From contig CAWHXR010000005.1 of the NCBI GenBank assembly GCA_963833375.1, forward strand, positions 62,001 to 126,000: a stretch of 64,000 bases of DNA, written 5' to 3'. The stretch comes from DASUPK01 sp963833375. GTDB lineage: Bacteria; Actinomycetota; Thermoleophilia; Solirubrobacterales; 70-9. Below are positions 52,095-60,570 of the stretch, in pieces (positions within the stretch are counted from its first letter, which is position 1; each line of letters begins with the position of its first letter). Under the pieces are notes generated by a model. The model ran no database searches. It was not told the DNA's origin and worked only from the letters and a program-made list of their open reading frames with translations. The position numbers were made by a program, and so were the translations under genes.

Positions 52095-52487
52095 ATGTCG
52101 GAGGAGAACGTCGAGGTCCTGCGCACGGCCTATGCACAGGCGACTGCCCGGGGGGTCGAGGGGATCTTGGATCTGGCGACTGAGGACCTCGTTTGGATCA
52201 GCGACCCGCAGTTTCCCGGCGGGGGGACGCACATGGGCAAGGAGAACGTGCGGCGGTGGTTGAACAAGATATGGATCTACGAGGAGGTCTCGATAGACGT
52301 CGAGGAGATAATCGACCTCGACGAAAGGGCGCTGGGGATCACCCGCTGCCACGCTGTCCCCCCGGACGCGCCCAAAGTGGACTGGCTGTGGTGCCACCTG
52401 GTTTCGTTCAGGGATGGGCTGATCAGCCAGGCGCAAAGCTTCCTCGATCGCGACGAGGCCCTCGGAGCCGCCGGGCTGCGGGAGTAG
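52095..52487 (+). CDS. SnoaL-like/NTF2-fold protein, paralog 1
   Basis: 130 residues from ATG 52095. Starts MSEENVEVLRTAYAQATARG and has the cone-shaped NTF2 pattern (DLATEDLVWISDPQFPGG, then FRDGLISQAQSFLDRDEAL). Such proteins are isomerases, hydrolases or binding proteins of small molecules; the substrate is unknown. An upstream in-frame ATG lies in the palindromic repeat, giving 12 extra residues. Two paralogs at 52564 and 58841 (minus) share both the start and the upstream block, which indicates duplication of gene plus leader. Confidence 0.85.
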   Translation: MSEENVEVLRTAYAQATARGVEGILDLATEDLVWISDPQFPGGGTHMGKENVRRWLNKIWIYEEVSIDVEEIIDLDERALGITRCHAVPPDAPKVDWLWCHLVSFRDGLISQAQSFLDRDEALGAAGLRE

Positions 52488-52493
52488 TCCAGA

Positions 52494-52540
52494 ACTACCG
52501 CTTTGGCCGAAAAGCGGCGCTTGCATGGAAAGCGGCATTC
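52494..52540. repeat. palindromic repeat copy 2 (double unit)
   Basis: CCGCTTT (52498-52504), six-base loop, AAAGCGG (52511-52517), then a second, partial unit CGCTTGCATGGAAAGCGG (about 52518-52535). It fills the gap between SnoaL paralogs 1 and 2. Confidence 0.7.
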
Positions 52541-52563
52541 CGTCGAGAGATACTGCGCAGGCG

Positions 52564-52962
52564 ATGTCGCAGGAGAACGTGGAGATCGTGCGCAAGGCCT
52601 ATGAGGCGATCGTGCGACGTGACCTCGAAGCTGGCGACGCGTTGATGCGGGAGCACCTGGCCCCAGACTTCGAGTTCGAGTCGGTCTTGACCGGGGAGAG
52701 CTACACGGGGGCGCAGCGCGTCCGGGACTTGGCAGCCGACCTCTGGGAGACGGTGGACTACACCCCGGCGACAGAGGAGATCATCGACCTGGACGAACAC
52801 GTGGTGGTCGTGCTGCGGATCTCTGGGCGTGGGCTGCGTAGTCTCGTACCGCTGAGCCGGCAGGTCGCTGTCGTCTTGACGTTCGAAAACGAGCGGATCG
52901 TGCGAGGAAAGTCCTTCACATCCCGAGCCGACGCCCTCGAAGCCTTCGGGCGGCCGGCATAG
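52564..52962 (+). CDS. SnoaL-like/NTF2-fold protein, paralog 2
   Basis: 132 residues from ATG 52564. Begins MSQENVEIVRKAYEAIVRRD; continues with the NTF2 fold (HLAPDFEFESVLTGESYTGA, EEIIDLDEHVVVVLRISGRG) and ends SRADALEAFGRPA. Closest to paralog 1 in layout, including a repeat-borne in-frame ATG 13 codons upstream. Substrate unknown. Confidence 0.87.
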   Translation: MSQENVEIVRKAYEAIVRRDLEAGDALMREHLAPDFEFESVLTGESYTGAQRVRDLAADLWETVDYTPATEEIIDLDEHVVVVLRISGRGLRSLVPLSRQVAVVLTFENERIVRGKSFTSRADALEAFGRPA

Positions 52963-52969
52963 CCAGCGA

Positions 52970-52985
52970 AGTACCGCTTTGTTCG
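52970..52985. repeat. half of a palindromic repeat at an IS junction
   Basis: TACCGCTTTG directly after SnoaL paralog 2 is the left arm of the CYGCTTT repeat. The right arm is missing and transposase sequence begins at once. Confidence 0.55.
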
Positions 52986-53752
52986 TCTCAGAGCATCTGC
53001 GAAAGGACCACTCCCCCGAGCAGATCGCGGGCTGGCTCAAGATCCAATACCCGGACAATGAGGCGATGCGGGTCTCGCACGAGACGATCTACCGCGCCCT
53101 CTACGTCCAGGCGCGGGGGACGCTGAAGCGAGAGCTGACGGGGCACCTGAGAACCCGCCGGCAAAGGCGCTTTGCGCGAGCCCAGTCGAGCAAGGGCCAA
53201 AGCCAGGGCAAGATCGCCGGGATGGTGATGATCTCCGAGCGCCCCCCGGAGGTCGAGGACCGCGCCGTCCCCGGCCACTGGGAGGGCGACCTCTTGATGG
53301 GCGGAAGGACGAACGCGATCGCGACCCTGGTCGAGCGCCAGACGCGCTATTGCCAGCTCGTCGCCCTGCCCGAGGGGAGCGGCGCCGAGCGCGTCTGCGA
53401 GGCGCTCAAGGCAAGCATCACGACCCTGCCGGCCCAGCTTCGCCGATCGCTCACCTGGGACCAGGGCTCGGAGATGTCTGAGCACCGGCGCTTTTCCGTC
53501 GAGACAGGGGTCGAGGTCTACTTCTGCGATCCCCGAAGCCCCTGGCAGCGGGGCTCGAACGAGAACACCAACGGCCTCCTGCGGCAGTACTTCCCGAAGG
53601 GCAAGTCTCTTGAAGGGATCAGCCAGGAGGCCCTCGACGACGTCGCTCGCAAGCTCAACGGCCGCCCGCGCGAGACGCTCGGCTTCGCTACCCCGGCCGA
53701 GAAGCTCGCCGAGCTGATCGACGGCCTCGACGACGTCGACTCCGAGCGCTGA
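52979..53752 (+). pseudogene. IS30-family transposase lacking its N-terminus
   Basis: The frame starts at the element's left break and reads SEHLRKDHSPEQIAGWLK, normally about 120 residues into an IS30 transposase, so the DNA-binding domain is missing. The DDE catalytic core is intact in outline: PGHWEGDLLMGG with the first Asp, LTWDQGSEMSEH with the second Asp, and SPWQRGSNENTNGLLRQYFP with the Glu. C-terminal RPRETLGFATPAEKLAELI is typical. No valid start codon with a ribosome site is seen. Confidence 0.85.
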
Positions 53753-53845
53753 CTCGCTTCGGCCTACGGCCTTCGCTCGACAGCGCTCGGACTAGATGAG
53801 ACGATGCGACACGTCAGGGGTGGTGCACTGACAGTTGAGGTCAAG
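52979..53845 (+). mobile_element. 5'-truncated IS30-family insertion sequence
   Basis: Transposase remnant of 257 residues followed by a likely right end near 53815-53845 (GGTGGTGCACTGACAGTTGA, like the ends of IS30 elements). The left end and the first third of the transposase are lost, so the element cannot move by itself. Confidence 0.75.
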
Positions 53846-53870
53846 GCGAGAAGCGGCGCTTCGCATGCGA
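53846..53870. repeat. palindromic sequence related to the CYGCTTT repeats
   Basis: AAGCG-G-CGCTT followed by CGCATG; it matches the partial unit in copy 2 at 52511-52530. It lies just right of the IS30 remnant and could be the displaced other half of the repeat at 52970. Confidence 0.4.
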
Positions 53871-53972
53871 CGGGGGATCCGCTGATGTGCAGAAAGGTCT
53901 GGGGCAGCCAGCCGAATACCGTACGGCGCATCGCCGCTGCAAGGATGAGTGCCAACCCCAAGGAGGTGCCAG

Positions 53973-54395
53973 ATGCCCGAGTTCCCCGCGCCCCAGGAGG
54001 GGATCGCGCTAACTCATTTCATCGTCTCCGACGACGTTGAGCGCTCACGCCGTTTCTATACCGAGGTGCTCGGCGGTGAGACCGTCCACGCGGGCGAGCC
54101 GTCATTCGTCGCGCTCGCCAACAGCTGGATCATCATCAACGTCGGCGGCGGTCCCACCGACGACAAGCCGACGGTCACACTCGAGACACCATCCGACCCC
54201 GATCGGGTCAGCAGCTTCCTCAACATTCGGGTCGCGGATATCCAAGCCGTCTACGCCGAGTGGAGCTCGCGTGGGGCCGAATTCCTGACCCCGCCGAAGG
54301 AGCATGAGTCTGAGATCCGCTGCTATATCCGGGATCCGGACGGCCACCTGATCGAGGTAGGCCAGACGACCCGAGCCCTCCGAGAGACCAACTAG
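53973..54395 (+). CDS. VOC (glyoxalase/dioxygenase) family protein
   Basis: 140 residues from ATG 53973 after AAGGAGGTGCC. One beta-alpha-beta-beta-beta pair unit: LTHFIVSDDVERSRRFYTEVLGG and, in the second half, SFLNIRVADIQAVYAEWSSRGAE and IRCYIRDPDGHLIEVGQ, typical metal-binding VOC motifs (His, Glu). It probably acts as a lyase, isomerase or resistance protein; substrate unknown. A strong terminator follows. Confidence 0.88.
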   Translation: MPEFPAPQEGIALTHFIVSDDVERSRRFYTEVLGGETVHAGEPSFVALANSWIIINVGGGPTDDKPTVTLETPSDPDRVSSFLNIRVADIQAVYAEWSSRGAEFLTPPKEHESEIRCYIRDPDGHLIEVGQTTRALRETN

Positions 54396-54418
54396 CGCTG
54401 AGGACGCAACACGCAGCA

Positions 54419-54442
54419 GGTGGGCGCCGGTCGGCGCCCACC
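54419..54442 (+). terminator. strong GC hairpin after the VOC gene
   Basis: Perfect ten-base stem GGTGGGCGCC / GGCGCCCACC with a 4-base loop, 23 bases after the stop, followed by TGTCGTGTTGGTTTCG. Confidence 0.8.
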
Positions 54443-54504
54443 TGTCGTGTTGGTTTCGATTCAAGCGGTCTCGCTGCTGCGTTGCGCGAGGACCGACCGC
54501 GAGT

Positions 54505-54595
54505 GCCAAAGCGCTCCATTCCATGCGAAACGCAATCTCGCTTTCGACGAGAAGCACTGCCTTGAATGGGAAGAGACACTTGCGGCCATCGAGCA
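54505..54595. repeat. degenerate cluster resembling the palindromic repeats
   Basis: Pieces such as CCAAAGCGCT, CCATGCGAAACGC, CTCGCTTTCGACGAGAAGCA and GCCTTGAATGGGAAGAG resemble arms and loops of the CYGCTTT repeats. They fill most of the 54443-54717 gap before the HMG-CoA reductase gene. Similarity is weak. Confidence 0.35.
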
Positions 54596-54717
54596 GAGCA
54601 TCAAGCATGTCGGCCAGGCAGACGCGGAAGCAGTGCAGACGACCGCGCCACAGCCTTCCCGCGGCCAGACGCTGCCGCCAAGACGGATAGCCAAACCACG
54701 ACGCAAGGAGAGATGCG

Positions 54718-55905
54718 ATGACAATTCCCGTGGCGCCGCGCAAGAAGGTCCCGCGTGACCGCGAGAACGACTACACGCCCGACGCCGCGGAAGCGCGCCG
54801 CGCGTTTCTGCGTGAGCAGACCGGCGTGGGGCTGGAGCACGTCTCCCACTACTCCATCGATCCATCGATCCTCCCCGGGAATGTCGAGCACTTCACGGGC
54901 GTCGCGCAGGTTCCGATCGGCGTCGCCGGTCCGCTGCTCGTCGATGGGGAGCACGCGGTGGGCGAGTTCTACGTGCCGCTGGCGACTAGCGAGGGCACGC
55001 TGGTGGCGAGTTACAACCGAGGCATGAAGATCCTGCACGAGGCCGGCGGGGTGAAGACCACGATCCTGGACGACGCCATGCAGCGCGCCCCCGCCTTCGT
55101 GTTCGAGAGCGCTCGTGAGGCACGCTCGTTCGGGGAGTGGCTGACCGAGCACTTCGCGGAGATCAAGCACGCGGCGGAGACCACTACCCGTACCGGCCGC
55201 CTGCGCGGCATCGAGCAGTACTCAGCCAGCCGGATCCTGTTCACGCGCTTCGACTACACGACCGGCGACGCCGCCGGTCAGAACCTGACAGGCAAGGCGA
55301 CCGCCGCGGCCTGCGCGTGGATCACCTCCAACTACGAGGGGATCACCAACTTCTACCTCGAGTCGAACTTCGCCACCGACAAGAAGAGCTCACAGGTCAA
55401 CATCTTGCGCACTCGGGGAAAGCGAGTTGTCGCGGAGGTCACGATTCCCGCCGCGCTGATCGAGGAGCACATGCACACCAGCGGCGAGAAGCTGTTCCGG
55501 GCGCGGCAGGTGTCGAACCTCGGCGGCTTCATGTCGGGGGTCAACAACAACGGCCTGCAGTCGGCCAACGGGATCGCCGCCCTGTTCATCGCCACCGGCC
55601 AGGACGCAGCCAACGTTGCGGAATCCTCCGCGGCCCTCGGCTTCAGCGAGTTGCTGCCCAACGGCGACTACTACGGCTCGATCACGCTGCCCTCATTGAT
55701 CGTCGCCACCTACGGCGGCGGCACTGGGCTCGCCACCCAGCGCGAATGCCTGGAGCTGCTCGGCTGTTACGGGACGGGCAAGGTTCGCAAGCTGGCCGAG
55801 ATCGTCGCGGCGACGGTGCTCTGCGGCGAGCTCTCGCTGGGATGGGCGATCCTCGTCGAGGAATGGGTCAGGGCGCACGACCTCTTTGGCCGCAACCGGC
55901 CATAG
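54718..55905 (+). CDS. hydroxymethylglutaryl-CoA reductase, class I-like
   Basis: 395 residues starting at the ATG at 54718 after AAGGAGAGATGCG. Catalytic motifs: Glu92 in ATSEGTLVAS, the Lys in TDKKSSQVN, the Asp in ATGQDAANVAESS and the His near the end (VRAHDLFGRN, His387). Cofactor motif TGDAAGQN corresponds to the NADPH-binding DAMGMN. Glycine loop TYGGGTGLATQ. It reduces HMG-CoA to mevalonate. No other mevalonate-pathway gene is visible nearby and it sits in an accessory region, so horizontal transfer is likely; it could also serve another branched-chain thioester. Confidence 0.9.
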   Translation: MTIPVAPRKKVPRDRENDYTPDAAEARRAFLREQTGVGLEHVSHYSIDPSILPGNVEHFTGVAQVPIGVAGPLLVDGEHAVGEFYVPLATSEGTLVASYNRGMKILHEAGGVKTTILDDAMQRAPAFVFESAREARSFGEWLTEHFAEIKHAAETTTRTGRLRGIEQYSASRILFTRFDYTTGDAAGQNLTGKATAAACAWITSNYEGITNFYLESNFATDKKSSQVNILRTRGKRVVAEVTIPAALIEEHMHTSGEKLFRARQVSNLGGFMSGVNNNGLQSANGIAALFIATGQDAANVAESSAALGFSELLPNGDYYGSITLPSLIVATYGGGTGLATQRECLELLGCYGTGKVRKLAEIVAATVLCGELSLGWAILVEEWVRAHDLFGRNRP

Positions 55906-56239
55906 CTGGCCGTACTGACCAGTCCCATTAACCGGCGGCTTTTCAAGTGAAAGAACCCGGAAACGGCGCCGTCTCTCAGGCTGGATGATGGCTGGTCACG
56001 CGGACCTTCGGGGCGGTCGTGGTGAGAACGAATCGGGCCGCCGAGCGCACCGCCTTGAGGCTAGGTATCAGACGCTACGCGCCCCGGGCCTCGGGATGGG
56101 CACCAGCGTTGCGCGAGCGCACGTGACCCGTCCTGCCGTCGCCGAGGGTGTCGGCGTAGAGTAGGCGCCGGAAGAGGTCCTCGGGCTGTAGTCCGTGGGG
56201 GAGCGAGCAGTAACGAGAGAGTGACCGAGCAGACAAGGA
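55906..56239. other. 334-base intergenic region
   Basis: No convincing gene. A weak palindrome CGGCTTTTCAAGTGAAAG (55936-55953) is a possible degenerate copy of the CYGCTTT repeats. The block 55991-56039 is similar to 58954-59002 (about three quarters identical, both ending ACGAATCGGGCC). The strongest open frame (minus strand, from 56818) is antisense to the aldehyde dehydrogenase and looks like a shadow. Confidence 0.45.
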
Positions 56240-56254
56240 GTGATCACGTTGAGC

Positions 56255-57616
56255 ATGTACGCAGTCGTTAACCCGGCCACCGGCGAGAAGCTCGAGGAGT
56301 ACCCAGAGATCTCCGACGACGAGCTCGACGCCGCCATCGCCAGGGCTTGGGAGGCGCGCAAAGCGCTCGCCTCGCTCTCGGCGGCCGAGCGCGCCGAGAA
56401 GATCAAGCGCCTCGGCGAGCTCCACCTCGAGCGACGTGAGACGCTTGCCGCAATCGCGGTGAAGGAGATGGGCAAGCCGATGGAGCAGGCCCTCGGCGAG
56501 GTCGACTTCTGCGGCGACATCTACGCGTACTACGCCGACCGCGCGGCGGACTTCCTCAAGGACGAGCCGATCGAGCTCCTCGCGGGCGAGGGCACGGCGG
56601 TGATCCGCCGCTCGGCGATGGGGCCGCTGCTCGGAATCATGCCCTGGAACTTCCCCTACTACCAGGTGGCCCGCTTCGCGGGACCGAACCTGATCGTCGG
56701 CAACCCGATCCTGCTGAAGCCAGCGCCCCAGTGCCCTGAGTCGGCCGAGGCGATCCAGGCGATGTCCGACGACGTCGGCCTCCCGGAGGGCGCGTACCAG
56801 ACGATCCTCGCGAACCACGAGCAGATCGCCGAGAAGGTGATTCCCGACCCGCGCGTGCGCGGTGTCTCGGTCACCGGCTCGGAGAGGGCGGGCGCCGCCG
56901 TCGCCGAGGTCGCCGGGCGGAACCTGAAGAAGGTGGTCCTCGAGATGGGCGGCTCCGACCCGTTCATCGTGCTCGCGACACAGAACCTCGACGAGGTCGT
57001 CGACGCCGCGGTGGAGGCGCGCCTCGACAACGCGGGCCAGTCGTGTAACGCCGCGAAGCGGTTCATCGTCGTCGACGAGCTCTACGACGACTTCCTCGCG
57101 AAGTTCACGCAGAAGATGAAGGAGGTGGAGCCCGGGGATCCGGCCCAGGACTCGGCGATGGGGCCACTCTCGTCGTCGACCGCGGCGGAGCGCCTTCAGG
57201 ACCAGATCGACCGCGCGAAGGCCCAGGGCGCCGAGGCCGTTCTCGACGGCGACCGGAAGGACAACTTCTTCGGCACGACGGTCCTCACCGGTATCAGCCC
57301 CGAGAGCGACGCCTACCGGGAGGAGTTCTTCGGGCCCGTCGCGAGCGTTTACAGGGTCTCGTCCGAGGAGGAGGCGATCCGGGTCGCCAACGACACGCCG
57401 TTCGGCCTCGGCTCCTACGTCTTCACGACCGACCCCGAGCAGGGCGACCGCGTCGCCAACGACATCGAGGCCGGCATGGTCTTCGTGAACGGCGTCCTCC
57501 TTGACGGCGCCGAGTTGCCGTTCGGGGGCGTCAAGCGTTCCGGTTTCGGACGCGAGCTCGGCCCGTACGGGATGGATGAGTTCGTCAACAAGAAGTTGAT
57601 CCGCGTCGTGAAGTAG
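56255..57616 (+). CDS. aldehyde dehydrogenase (succinate-semialdehyde type)
   Basis: 453 residues from ATG 56255; TTG 56249 has the better spacing from AAGGAG and would add two residues. Motifs: MGPLLGIMPWNFPYYQVARF, cofactor loop VTGSERAG, VVLEMGGSDPFIVL with the general-base Glu, and the catalytic Cys in DNAGQSCNAAKRFIV. The start AVVNPATGEKLEEYPEI and short length fit NAD(P)-linked succinate-semialdehyde dehydrogenases (GabD/YneI). Not paired with the other aldehyde dehydrogenase at 17.6 kb. Confidence 0.88.
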   Translation: MYAVVNPATGEKLEEYPEISDDELDAAIARAWEARKALASLSAAERAEKIKRLGELHLERRETLAAIAVKEMGKPMEQALGEVDFCGDIYAYYADRAADFLKDEPIELLAGEGTAVIRRSAMGPLLGIMPWNFPYYQVARFAGPNLIVGNPILLKPAPQCPESAEAIQAMSDDVGLPEGAYQTILANHEQIAEKVIPDPRVRGVSVTGSERAGAAVAEVAGRNLKKVVLEMGGSDPFIVLATQNLDEVVDAAVEARLDNAGQSCNAAKRFIVVDELYDDFLAKFTQKMKEVEPGDPAQDSAMGPLSSSTAAERLQDQIDRAKAQGAEAVLDGDRKDNFFGTTVLTGISPESDAYREEFFGPVASVYRVSSEEEAIRVANDTPFGLGSYVFTTDPEQGDRVANDIEAGMVFVNGVLLDGAELPFGGVKRSGFGRELGPYGMDEFVNKKLIRVVK

Positions 57617-57808
57617 CGCGTTGGTCGGTGGGCTCCGCTCGGGGCGGAGCGAAACGGCGACGGGTTCCGGTTGGGAGCGACGGGGAGGTTGAATCCGGAG
57701 CAGGACTCATCACGAGCCGGGGTCAGCCTCGGGTCGCAATCGCTGCTGAGGCTTACTCCCGCAGCCCGGCGGCTTCGCGGGGACCGGGTCGCCCGCGGCC
57801 CGACTGCC

Positions 57809-58366
57809 CTAGCGCAGCTCGGCGATCGCCTCGGCAGCGGTCAGGACCCGGCCGAATTCCGGATCGAGGTTCGCCGCCGTGACCCGAGCGAGCTCGTCGG
57901 CGGCGATCGTGCCCCCCTGGTGGTCGTCGAGGTCGAAGGTGTGCGTCGCGTCGATCGCGAAGCTCATCTCGAAGCCGAGGTTGGCGCCCACCCGAGCCGT
58001 CGTCTCGCAGCACATGTTCGTCTGGATGCCGCAGACAACGATGCCCTCGATCCCCTTGTCGGTGAGCCAGCGCTCGAGGTCCGGGTCGCCGTGGAAGGCC
58101 GAGTTAACCCGCTTCGAGACCAGCAGGTCCGGCTCGCCCTCAATCGCATCCTTGAATGCATTGCCGGCCTCATCCGGTCGCAGCGGCGACACCTCCTCGT
58201 CCGAGTCGTGCCGCACGAACACCACCGGCTGTGCCTGGTCGCGCCAGGACTCGATCAGGTCCGCCACGTTGCGCTCGCAATCGGGGTTGTTGCGACGGCC
58301 CCAATAGGTGGCGTCGTCGAACGCCTTCTGCATGTCGATGACGAGCAGAGCGGTGCGAGTGGCCAT
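57809..58366 (-). CDS. isochorismatase-family cysteine hydrolase
   Basis: 185 residues. Triad: Asp11 (LLVIDMQKAF), Lys85 (LLVSKRVNSAF) and Cys119 (GIQTNMCCETTARVG), with a cis-peptide-like Gly-Ile just before. The family includes nicotinamidase and N-carbamoylsarcosine amidase types; the substrate is not predictable. ATG at 58366. Upstream is the start of a fourth SnoaL-like gene that is cut off. Confidence 0.9.
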   Translation of the reverse strand: MATRTALLVIDMQKAFDDATYWGRRNNPDCERNVADLIESWRDQAQPVVFVRHDSDEEVSPLRPDEAGNAFKDAIEGEPDLLVSKRVNSAFHGDPDLERWLTDKGIEGIVVCGIQTNMCCETTARVGANLGFEMSFAIDATHTFDLDDHQGGTIAADELARVTAANLDPEFGRVLTAAEAIAELR

Positions 58367-58403
58367 GGCCCGAGACTAGCGGCTGCTGCCGAGGACGGCG
58401 CCG

Positions 58404-58430
58404 AACCATCTCCACGTTCTCCCGCGACAT
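58404..58430 (-). pseudogene. 5' fragment of a fourth SnoaL-like gene
   Basis: From the ATG at 58430 the minus strand reads MSRENVEMV, the family start, and then immediately loses similarity and enters the isochorismatase promoter. The ATG lies in the context TAGGCGATGTCG, as in the intact paralogs. The remaining 120 codons are gone. Confidence 0.6.
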
Positions 58431-58433
58431 CGC

Positions 58434-58841
58434 CTACTCCGACAGCCCAGCGGCTTCGAGGGCTTCCTTGGGATCGAGGTAGGTCCGAACGTGAGTTGCC
58501 TTGCCGTTCCTGACTTGGATGAGGTAGGCCCACGGCGACTCGATCTCGACACCACTTTCCGTGCCACGCCCACGCATCTCTCCCACGGCGAGGATTCGAT
58601 CGCCGAGATCCCGAATCTCCGAAATCTCGAAGCGGAGGTCAGCGAAGGCCTCGAAGTAGTCCTGAAACATCTCGCGGACCTCCTCCCTTCCCCGATAGAC
58701 CGTCGCCTCCCCCTCGAGCAGTGCCGCCAGCCCGGGATGCCACTCCACCTCCGGATCGAGCGTCTCCAGGAACGACTCGATGTCTCGCCTATTACCGGCG
58801 TCAAGCCCTCGCTTCAACGCCTCCACGTTCTTCTCCGACAT
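58434..58841 (-). CDS. SnoaL-like/NTF2-fold protein, paralog 3
   Basis: 135 residues from ATG 58841. Begins MSEKNVEALKRGLDAGNRRD; RFEISEIRDLGDRILAVGEM and VRNGKATHVRTYLDPKEALE, ending AAGLSE, are typical of the family. An in-frame ATG in the palindromic repeat lies 11 codons upstream. Its stop is followed at once by the start of a fourth, truncated paralog, indicating tandem duplication. Substrate unknown. Confidence 0.87.
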   Translation of the reverse strand: MSEKNVEALKRGLDAGNRRDIESFLETLDPEVEWHPGLAALLEGEATVYRGREEVREMFQDYFEAFADLRFEISEIRDLGDRILAVGEMRGRGTESGVEIESPWAYLIQVRNGKATHVRTYLDPKEALEAAGLSE

Positions 58842-58860
58842 CGCCCGCTCAGTATCTCCG

Positions 58861-58886
58861 GTGTTGCTTTCCATGCAAAGCAGCAC
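58861..58886. repeat. palindromic repeat copy 3 (CYGCTTT family)
   Basis: Left arm GTGTTGCTTT, loop CCATGC, right arm AAAGCAGCAC; 9 of 10 arm positions pair. It lies just upstream of SnoaL paralog 3 and is in the opposite orientation to copy 1. Confidence 0.7.
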
Positions 58887-59058
58887 TGTTGGCGGCAGCC
58901 GACCGCGGTGTAGCGTTCGCGTGAGCTGCGCCGGCTCCCTAGTTGGGGTGCCGACTGGTCTCGCGGATACGCGTGCGGTGGTAGCGAGAGACGAATCGGG
59001 CCAGTACACGTCTCCCACGACGACCCGCGCTCAGCCCCCGGCGCCTATGGTCGTCGCC

Positions 59059-59338
59059 ATGACCTACTCAGGCCACATCGATGAGCCCTGCATAGAGATC
59101 GAATTCCTGACGGGGACTCGCAAGTCGTTCTCCGTCGCTGAGTACGAGGCGGAACTGGTACGGGCGCGCCCATATTGCCCGGCACGCGCTCTGGTTCTTC
59201 GAGCTTGCCTGGACGGAGGGCGCTCCGCCGGTCGAGAGGCTGACGACGGAGTGGCAGAAGCCGGATATTGAGAAGTTCAGGATCTGCGACTGGGAGCGCT
59301 GTGACGCGCAGATGCGCAAGCTGATCGGCCTCGATTGA
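59059..59338 (+). pseudogene. small unknown gene with a frameshift
   Basis: From the ATG at 59059 (TATGGT seven bases upstream) the first frame reads MTYSGHIDEPCIEIEFLTG and continues through SVAEYEA. Near 59150 the coding frame changes: the second frame reads NWYGRAHIARHALWFFELAW and ends ICDWERCDAQMRKLIGLD with TGA at 59336-59338. The tryptophan-rich second part is clearly coding. One inserted or deleted base would restore a protein of about 92 residues. I do not recognise a family. Confidence 0.6.
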
Positions 59339-59412
59339 GCCTCGGGGGAGAGCGGGGAAGGGGTCATAAGTCGGGGTTATCGGGCGTTGTCAGCCTGACC
59401 ACCTAGCCCGGA

Positions 59413-60570
59413 CTAACCCCAAGTTCTCGCAACACCTGCGGGATCTATAGAGCCTTGAAGTCAGACGCCCCCGGCAATGGCCGGGGGCGTCTGCGCGCTC
59501 GCTCACGCTCCTCGGTGCCAACCAAAGAAGCAACGAAGGGAGCACGACGTGACTGAGGATGACGTGTTGTTCGGATTCCGCCTGCGCTGCCTGACCTTGG
59601 CCGAGGAACTCGGCAACGTGGCGGCCGCCTGCAGGACGATGGGGGTCGAGCGCTCGACCTACTACCGCTGGAAGCGCAAGGTCGACCGCTGGGGCATGGA
59701 GGCCCTGCGGGTGCGCGAGCGCCGGCGCCCGCGGATGCCCAACCAGATCGGCCCCCACCTCGAGCAGCGGATCCTCGCCTTCGCCCTGGCCCGGCCGGGC
59801 CTGGGGCCCGGCGGATCTCCTCGGAGCTCCGACGGGAGAAGTGGGGCGGCATCCGGATCTCGGAGCACGGCGTCTGGCGGGTGCTGCGGCGCTTCAACCT
59901 GAACACCCGCTCAAAGCGCCTGGCGCTCGTCGCCCGTCACGCGGAGCCTTATGAGCGAAAGCCGGAGATCCCGCCGCCTGAGCGCCATATCGACGCCTCA
60001 GAGCCCGGCGAGAAGGTGCAGCTGGACTGCTTCTTCGTCGGGCGACTCTCCGGGAGCAAGGGCACCGTCTGGCAATACACCGCCTCAGACGTCGCCTCGG
60101 GGTTCATCTGGGCGGAGCTTCATTCCTCGGAGCGAAATCCCAGGGCTCGCTTCACCGCCGAGCTGGTCCACCGGGTCGCCCGCGAGCTCCGTGCCGCCGG
60201 CTGGAAGCTCGGGCAGGTGACCACCGACAACGGCTCGGAGTTCGCCTCCAAGGAGTTCGGCGCGGCGGTCGAGTCGGTGGGTGCCCGCCAGTGGCGGATC
60301 AAGGCCGGGCGCCCCAACTCCAACGGCTGTGTCGAGCGGGCCCAGCTGACGATCCTCGAGGAGTGCTGGCGGCCGGCCTTCGCTCGATCATTGGCCCCGA
60401 AGATCACCGCCCTTCGGCGCGACCTCGATGAATACCTCGATGAGTTCAACTTCGATCGCGCCCACGACGGGCGCCTCACCAAGGGACGGGTGCCCGGGGA
60501 TATCGTCTTCGGCGCTCGCAAGATGGGGAGCGTGAGATGAGCCCGAGTTGTTGCAGCTACTCGGGGTTAG
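59413..60570 (+). mobile_element. insertion sequence with integrase-core transposase (IS481-like)
   Basis: About 1.16 kb. Left end CTAACCCCAAGTTCTCGCAA (from 59413) matches the reverse complement of the right end, CTAACCCCGAGTAGCTGCAA (from 60570 leftwards), over roughly 30 bases with a few mismatches. The transposase gene fills the inside. I could not identify a target duplication with confidence. Confidence 0.75.
59549..60540 (+). pseudogene. IS transposase (HTH plus rve/DDE integrase core), frameshifted
   Basis: GTG at 59549 with GAAGGG upstream. The first frame has the HTH (EELGNVAAACRTMGVERSTY and YYRWKRKVDRWG). Near 59806-59811, in a GGGGCCCGGCGG run, one base appears to be missing; the second frame carries on with ISSELRREKWGGIRISEHGV and then the DDE core: VQLDCFFVGRL, VTTDNGSEFAS and GCVERAQLTILEE. 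Together about 330 residues, matching IS481-type enzymes. Programmed frameshifting is less likely than damage, as the shift is within a domain border of a one-ORF family. Confidence 0.8.

Noticed and set aside
56075..56818. 247-codon minus-strand frame spanning the gap before the aldehyde dehydrogenase
   Set aside because: Most of it is antisense to the dehydrogenase; the remainder has no motif.
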